DNA from: Adineta vaga
Taxonomy: Eukaryota; Rotifera
Length of the DNA stretch: 64,000 nt
Direction of reading: 5' to 3'
NCBI GenBank assembly: GCA_021613535.1
Contig: CP075495.1
Location: 1,302,001 to 1,366,000, forward strand
In this document: in pieces, positions 59,807 through 64,000 of the stretch
Layout of the letters: every line of letters begins with the position of its first letter
Numbering within the stretch: position 1 is the first letter of the stretch
Notes under the pieces: generated by a model
What the model was told of the DNA's origin: nothing
Database searches by the model: none
Seen by the model: only the letters and a program-made list of their open reading frames with translations
Program-made: the position numbers and the translations under genes

Positions 59807-59859
59807 ATCGGAAATGAATTTCTTTTTTTTTTTTAATTAATAAAACATATAGACAACGA

Positions 59860-60750
59860 CTAGGAATCATTAGTTTGCGTTGGTTGACCTAATTAAACAA
59901 AATAAAATAGTATTTGAAATAAATATATTTTCATTTTTACTTTGTTGTTGTACAATCATATCTTGATGAACTGTTGCTAATGTATTTGTAATCGTTACAC
60001 ATTCTCGTTCAATAATTTTCGAATAATTCTTTACATCACCTAATTCCTAAATGAAAATTAATAAAATTTTACACTCATTTAGGTCAGACAAAGTTAAACG
60101 TTAAATCTTAAGAGAGTATTTGTTATGAGGATGACCTTAATATCCTAACAGAGAGAATTTATTTAGAAAACGATTACTACAAGCTACTTTTATAAAAGTT
60201 ATGACTGATTAGAATATTTTCTTTAGGTTTATTTCATGTAGTAATAATTATATTCAAATGACTTTCATCACTAACTTAAAGTTTAGAATGTTTCTAGTGT
60301 CTGTGTTGATTTTGAATGAAACATTGTTTTCAATTTTGCCTAGGATATATTTATTACCTTTAATGCAGCAGTAAATTGTCCAATGAGATTAATCCATGCT
60401 TGAGATTGTTTAGAAAGTAAATTGGATTGTACTGTTAATTGTTTACAAGCTTGATCGATACGTTTTTCATTCTTATAACATTCTGATACACTAAGAAGAA
60501 AAAGAGTTTTGTTAGTTCAATAAGATGAAAAAAGAGATGTTTTGTAATGAATTTTTACTCATTATTCAATCGATCGAGTATATGACGTGTTAATTGATCA
60601 ATTGATAGAAGTAATTCTTTCTTTTTCTTTTCTAAATATTCATCGAAAATTTTTTTTAAATCTTATCCGATTCAAATAATTTTCATTACCTTGTTTATGT
60701 TTTAATGATGAAACTCGTTCAGTATGATGACGGTAGATATTCGAAAGCAT
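59860..60750 (-). CDS. bloc1s1: BLOC-1 complex subunit 1
   Basis: Five exons (60750-60690, 60631-60559, 60490-60358, 60046-59941, 59888-59860), 133 aa (frame-checked). It starts MLSNIYRHHTERVSSLKHKQ-EKKKKELL and aligns without gaps to animal BLOC1S1 through ILDRLN. It continues with KRIDQACKQLTVQSNLLSKQ, WINLIGQFTAALKELGDVKNYSKIIERE and ITNTLATVHQDM. The splice at 60631 (acceptor ATATTTAG) is preferred over one at 60661 because it gives the family length and a normal 58-nt intron. Role: shared subunit of BLOC-1 and BORC in lysosome-related organelle biogenesis and lysosome positioning, plus reported protein acetylation functions in mitochondria. The fourth exon is preceded by a 311-nt intron, long for this gene. 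Confidence 0.88.
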
Positions 60751-60943
60751 TCTTCTGATAATAATGATTTACTACTTGAATGTCAATCAATAAAACAAAA
60801 CAAAAAACAACAACGATTTGATGCCTATCCATTCTTTCGTATGTTTCCTAGAGGGCAGTAGTTACCATTTGAAAACAAACATATTTCGATCAGAAAACAT
60901 ATTTTATTTAAAAAAACAGAAAGAAGAACACTTGATCTTATTT

Positions 60944-62636
60944 TTAACATGGTGGATATTTAGTTTGTAAATAATTAATTAAACTTTGTGTTTGTGTGAT
61001 ATTATATTCTTTCCAAATTGTCACCGTTGGATCATTAAATTGAGTACTTTTTTCATATTCTATTGTTCCTACACTATATTTAAGACCCGTTTTCGAAATA
61101 TCAGTTCCATTCAATAACCAAGTTTTTCCTTGATCAGGTGTTGTAATTCCACAATATGCGAGATATGTTCCACTACCTTTTGCTGATTGACTATGTGTTA
61201 AAACATTAGCAAGATAGTCACCGGGTACGGATAATGAAAAGAGATTATCTTGAAAAGGAAAGACACGTAAAATATCATATTGAGTAATTTTTCCTCGAAG
61301 AATATCATCAATACGAATAGAACCCGTATTAAAAACTCCAATTATTGTATTATTTGTCGATGTAATTTGTAAAATACTTTCACAAGCATTATCAGTTAAT
61401 AATGTCGGAAAATTTCGTACCGATACTGAACGACCATCAAGTTCAACATTTGTTGGTAAACAAGAAACAGTTTTATTTGGTTGAAAACCCATTTGTTCAA
61501 AACCTTTAATACCTAAATCAAACCAATAATTTGCAACTTGAGCTGTTTTAGGTTCTTCCTCTAATTCCGGTGTAACTGGTGTTAATGTTCGATAGACACG
61601 AAATCGTTTAGTTTTTAAATTAAATGCACATCGATGAATATAAAGAGTATATGCATTGGCATCTGCTTTTGTTATTGGAATATATGTTGGCCCACGTGCT
61701 AAAAAATAATCTTCATGTTCATGTCCACCTAAGATTAAATTAATTTCAGGAATTTTTTCTGATAATTGTATATCTGTTTCCAAATCTAAATGTGTTAATG
61801 CAATGAGAACATCATATTTATCACGAGGTATTGATTGAAGAAATTGTTGAACAAATGGTATTAATGATGTTTGATTAACAATATAAATATATGGTTTAAC
61901 AACATCAATTACTAAACCAATAAAAAGAACTTGAATATTATTGATTGTTTGAATTTTATATGAAATACTGGAATAAAATGATTTTTCACTTCCATGATGA
62001 AATACATTCGATGCAATCCATGTAAATGTTGATTCATTCATTCGAGCAATAAGTTCAGTTTCATTAAGATCAAATTCATGATTACCAAATGTAACAAAAT
62101 CAACTCCTAATGTATTTAAAGATGCAATCATTTGTCGACCATTTAACGTTGTACCATTTATTCTTGCTTGACTCAATGCTGATGGTGAAAGAAAATCACC
62201 AGATAATATCGTATATGTTTGAACATTTTCTTCTAATAATAATTGTCGAACACGTGCAACACGAGCTAAACCACCTTTTCGACCTTGATCTAAAGGTAAC
62301 ATTTCATAAACATCATTCATTTGTAAAATTGTCCATTGAACATAATCACCATCATTTGGTAAACGAATTGGAAAACCAATTGTACCTTTATCAACTGCAT
62401 AAACATCATTTGAAGATGAACGAGATTTTGCACGATTCCATGCAATACCAAATATAATTGTTGTAATCGTTAAACTAATTATTATAAGACATAATAATAT
62501 ATTAATTATTAAACGATTTCTTGGTTGACAAGATACAGATTGTAATGAATGTAAATCTAATCTCTAAATTCGGAAATATATATTGTAGAATAGAAATTCT
62601 TTATGAATATATACTAACTGTATGTTCTGTAGCCAT
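60944..62636 (-). CDS. membrane-anchored 5'-nucleotidase/UshA-family metallophosphoesterase
   Basis: Two exons: 62636-62619 (only six codons, MATEHT) and 62563-60944, 545 aa (frame-checked). An N-terminal signal anchor (IINILLCLIIISLTITTIIFGIAW) is followed by the metallophosphoesterase core: LQMNDVYEM, GDFLSPS, GNHEFD and GGHEHE, i.e. the two-metal ligand set. The C-terminal UshA-type nucleotide-binding domain contains GVFNTGSIRID and RVFPFQDNL. NDVYE rather than NDxHG at the first motif marks a subfamily found in many microbes and protists. It is likely a type II ectoenzyme acting on nucleotides or related phosphoesters. Lies 193 bp upstream of BLOC1S1 on the same strand. Confidence 0.88.
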
Positions 62637-63160
62637 AGATATGTTTCTTTTCAAATAGATATGAAAGTATTTCAAAAGAAGTCTTCAATACGAATTACCA
62701 GAGAGAAGAAAAAAAAATGCGTTCGACTATATTCATAATATTTCTATTTGCACTTAAGATAAACTGATAAGTACATGTGTTTGATAACTAATAATAAATA
62801 AGATTGAATTGAAAGTCTTTTTTTCTTTTTCAATAAAACATCTGGTCGACACATAACTTTTTGAATATGGTAAATCCAATACAGATTAACATTAAAACCT
62901 TTGTCAACAACGAACAGGATTAATAAAGTCAAAGGAATTACTATTTGCTATGTCTATACCAATCGTTTGATTACGATTTCTTTACTATATAAAAATTCTA
63001 AAATCATATACAATGAATATCTTCAATGGAGTTCTTGTGCATACGATTTGATCTTAACGTTGATATCATTCAATAAAAGAAAATCTATATGCGATTATAA
63101 TTCACATTTATTCAACGATCTATATCAACTACATTTACAATAGATAAACAAATAAAATTG
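62637..63160. other. intergenic, nothing recognised
   Basis: Spacer upstream of the phosphoesterase start; small open frames on both strands have no motif. Confidence 0.4.
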
Positions 63161-63802
63161 TCAACTACAAGTACATTTCTTATGCTTATATTTTGTTCTT
63201 TGTGTTGATAAAATATCTGTTGATGGTTCGAGAAAATGCATAAGAAATAAATCAGTTTGAATTCGAAAAGCTTTGTTTAATGCTAATAAACTAGTTTTTT
63301 TCATAGATTGATCTAAATTATCATGAGAACAAATAATTTCAATAATAAGATTTTCTATATAAGTTAACGTTGTATTTATATGAAGATATTCCACATTAAT
63401 CGATCTTGAACCCATTTTACTTGTATGCATACGACCAACACGTGATAAATAATCAAGAAATTCATCTGTCCATTCACGTTGTAAAATTAAACGTTTTAAA
63501 TAACCACTTAACATATCTTTTCGATAAATCATTTGTGTACATTCTAATGAAAGATCATCATTTGTATTTATTGATCCATCAAATTGATTATTAGTCATAA
63601 TGAAATGATGTTTTGTAACATTATATTGAAATAATTTTCTATAAACTCCATCAACAATTACAGGAACACGTGGTAATACTATTGGTGCAAGTGTATTTAA
63701 TATACTAATATCTTCAGAAGTAAAATTAATAAATTTAGAAAAATATTCGAAACGATAACGAACATCAGTAGTTAATTTATTACTATCTATATGTTCCACC
63801 AT
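63161..63802 (-). CDS. protoglobin
   Basis: 213 aa from the ATG at 63802 to the stop at 63161. Open frame extends upstream to an ATG at 63850, but that part is hydrophobic and is interrupted by a good 3' splice site (CATATTAG) just before the ACCATGGTGG context, so 63802 or an upstream exon is more likely. The protein matches the protoglobin/globin-coupled-sensor fold: YRFEYFSKFINFTSEDI, PRVPVIVDGVYRKLFQY, MIYRKDMLSGYLKRL, then the proximal heme His126 in RVGRMHTSKMGS and LNKAFRIQTDLFLMHF. It would bind heme and O2, CO or NO. The family is known from archaea, bacteria and fungi; its presence in an animal-like genome suggests horizontal transfer. The C-terminus is Lys/Cys-rich (KHKKCTCS). Confidence 0.87.
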   Translation of the reverse strand: MVEHIDSNKLTTDVRYRFEYFSKFINFTSEDISILNTLAPIVLPRVPVIVDGVYRKLFQYNVTKHHFIMTNNQFDGSINTNDDLSLECTQMIYRKDMLSGYLKRLILQREWTDEFLDYLSRVGRMHTSKMGSRSINVEYLHINTTLTYIENLIIEIICSHDNLDQSMKKTSLLALNKAFRIQTDLFLMHFLEPSTDILSTQRTKYKHKKCTCS

Positions 63803-63918
63803 TGGTACTAATATGAGAAAATAAATGGAAGAGTTTTCTATTCCTATCAAATAAAGAAAATAAATACATCTTTTCTTTTTTGCTCAATTTATTCTTTCAT
63901 CTGTCATATAAACATTAA

Positions 63919-63938
63919 CACACACGCACACGCACACG
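63919..63938 (+). repeat. (CA)n-like microsatellite
   Basis: ACACACGCACACGCACACG, upstream of the protoglobin gene. Confidence 0.8.
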
Positions 63939-64000
63939 ACTAGACGTGCTTTATAATTACATTTGTATTCGAATAAATTTGACAAATATCTTTAAATATG

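Noticed and set aside
60662-60689. A 28-nt intron in BLOC1S1
   Set aside because: GT-AG ends and frame would fit, but the next acceptor (ATATTTAG, exon from 60631) gives a normal 58-nt intron and a protein that aligns without gaps to animal BLOC1S1.
62110-62457. 115-codon plus-strand frame
   Set aside because: Antisense shadow of the 5'-nucleotidase gene.
1-64000. CRISPR arrays, rRNA genes, prokaryotic operons
   Set aside because: None seen; gene structure is eukaryotic throughout and no regular spacer-repeat arrays occur.

Overview
The window looks like a piece of a bdelloid rotifer genome (Adineta/Rotaria type). It is a very AT-rich eukaryotic sequence with compact multi-exon genes whose introns are mostly 45-70 nt with GT-AG ends. 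The gene repertoire fits bdelloids: an arginine ADP-ribosyltransferase fused to NHL repeats, a large-family F-box protein, peptide-receptor-like GPCRs, and several genes of bacterial or fungal aspect (a DUF1152 protein, a protoglobin, a Con-13-like secreted protein with HEXXH, a microbial-type zinc alcohol dehydrogenase). Short (TGTGGG)-like tracts, the motif I recall as the bdelloid telomere repeat, also occur. Species assignment is inference; no rRNA or organelle marker is present.

Layout. 0-5 kb: an unidentified short gene, a SIRT6/7-like sirtuin with an apparent 1-nt frameshift, and a rhodopsin-like GPCR, all on the minus strand. 5-9.7 kb: no gene recognised. 9.7-14.7 kb: a small dual-specificity phosphatase, eIF3g (minus), an intronless SMYD-type protein, and a DUF1152 gene with one intron and a late frameshift. 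14.7-17 kb: a decayed DNA transposon with perfect 16-bp inverted ends, into which a 173-bp hAT-like MITE with exact 8-bp target duplications has inserted. 17.0-19.7 kb: the five-exon ART-NHL gene. 19.7-27 kb: gene-poor and repeat-rich, with telomere-like inverted tracts, a foldback element, a degenerate repeat array and GC-richer islands. 27-29.6 kb: a second GPCR.

29.9-63.8 kb is gene-dense and mostly housekeeping: TSR1 (40S biogenesis) divergent from an SLC10A7-like transporter with an extra N-terminal domain; a TBC RabGAP; two tandem small Cys-rich secreted proteins (one without a visible start codon); a Con-13-like secreted protein; then four same-strand genes, USP20/33-type deubiquitinase, GT31 glycosyltransferase, O-GlcNAcase and aldo-keto reductase, whose gaps shrink from 264 to 149 to 94 bp, with a polypyrimidine-AG just before each downstream ATG, which suggests an operon-like, trans-spliced unit. 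After that come a Tudor-domain gene, an F-box gene whose coding end overlaps that of a convergent multi-pass membrane protein by 6 bp, two paralogous neuronal-calcium-sensor-like EF-hand genes flanking a zinc alcohol dehydrogenase, an RBR ubiquitin ligase, BLOC1S1, a membrane-anchored 5'-nucleotidase-like phosphoesterase and a protoglobin.

Exon joins marked as frame-checked were verified by summing exon lengths and reading through the junctions. Others are given as gene spans only. All family assignments come from recognising sequence motifs, not from database searches.
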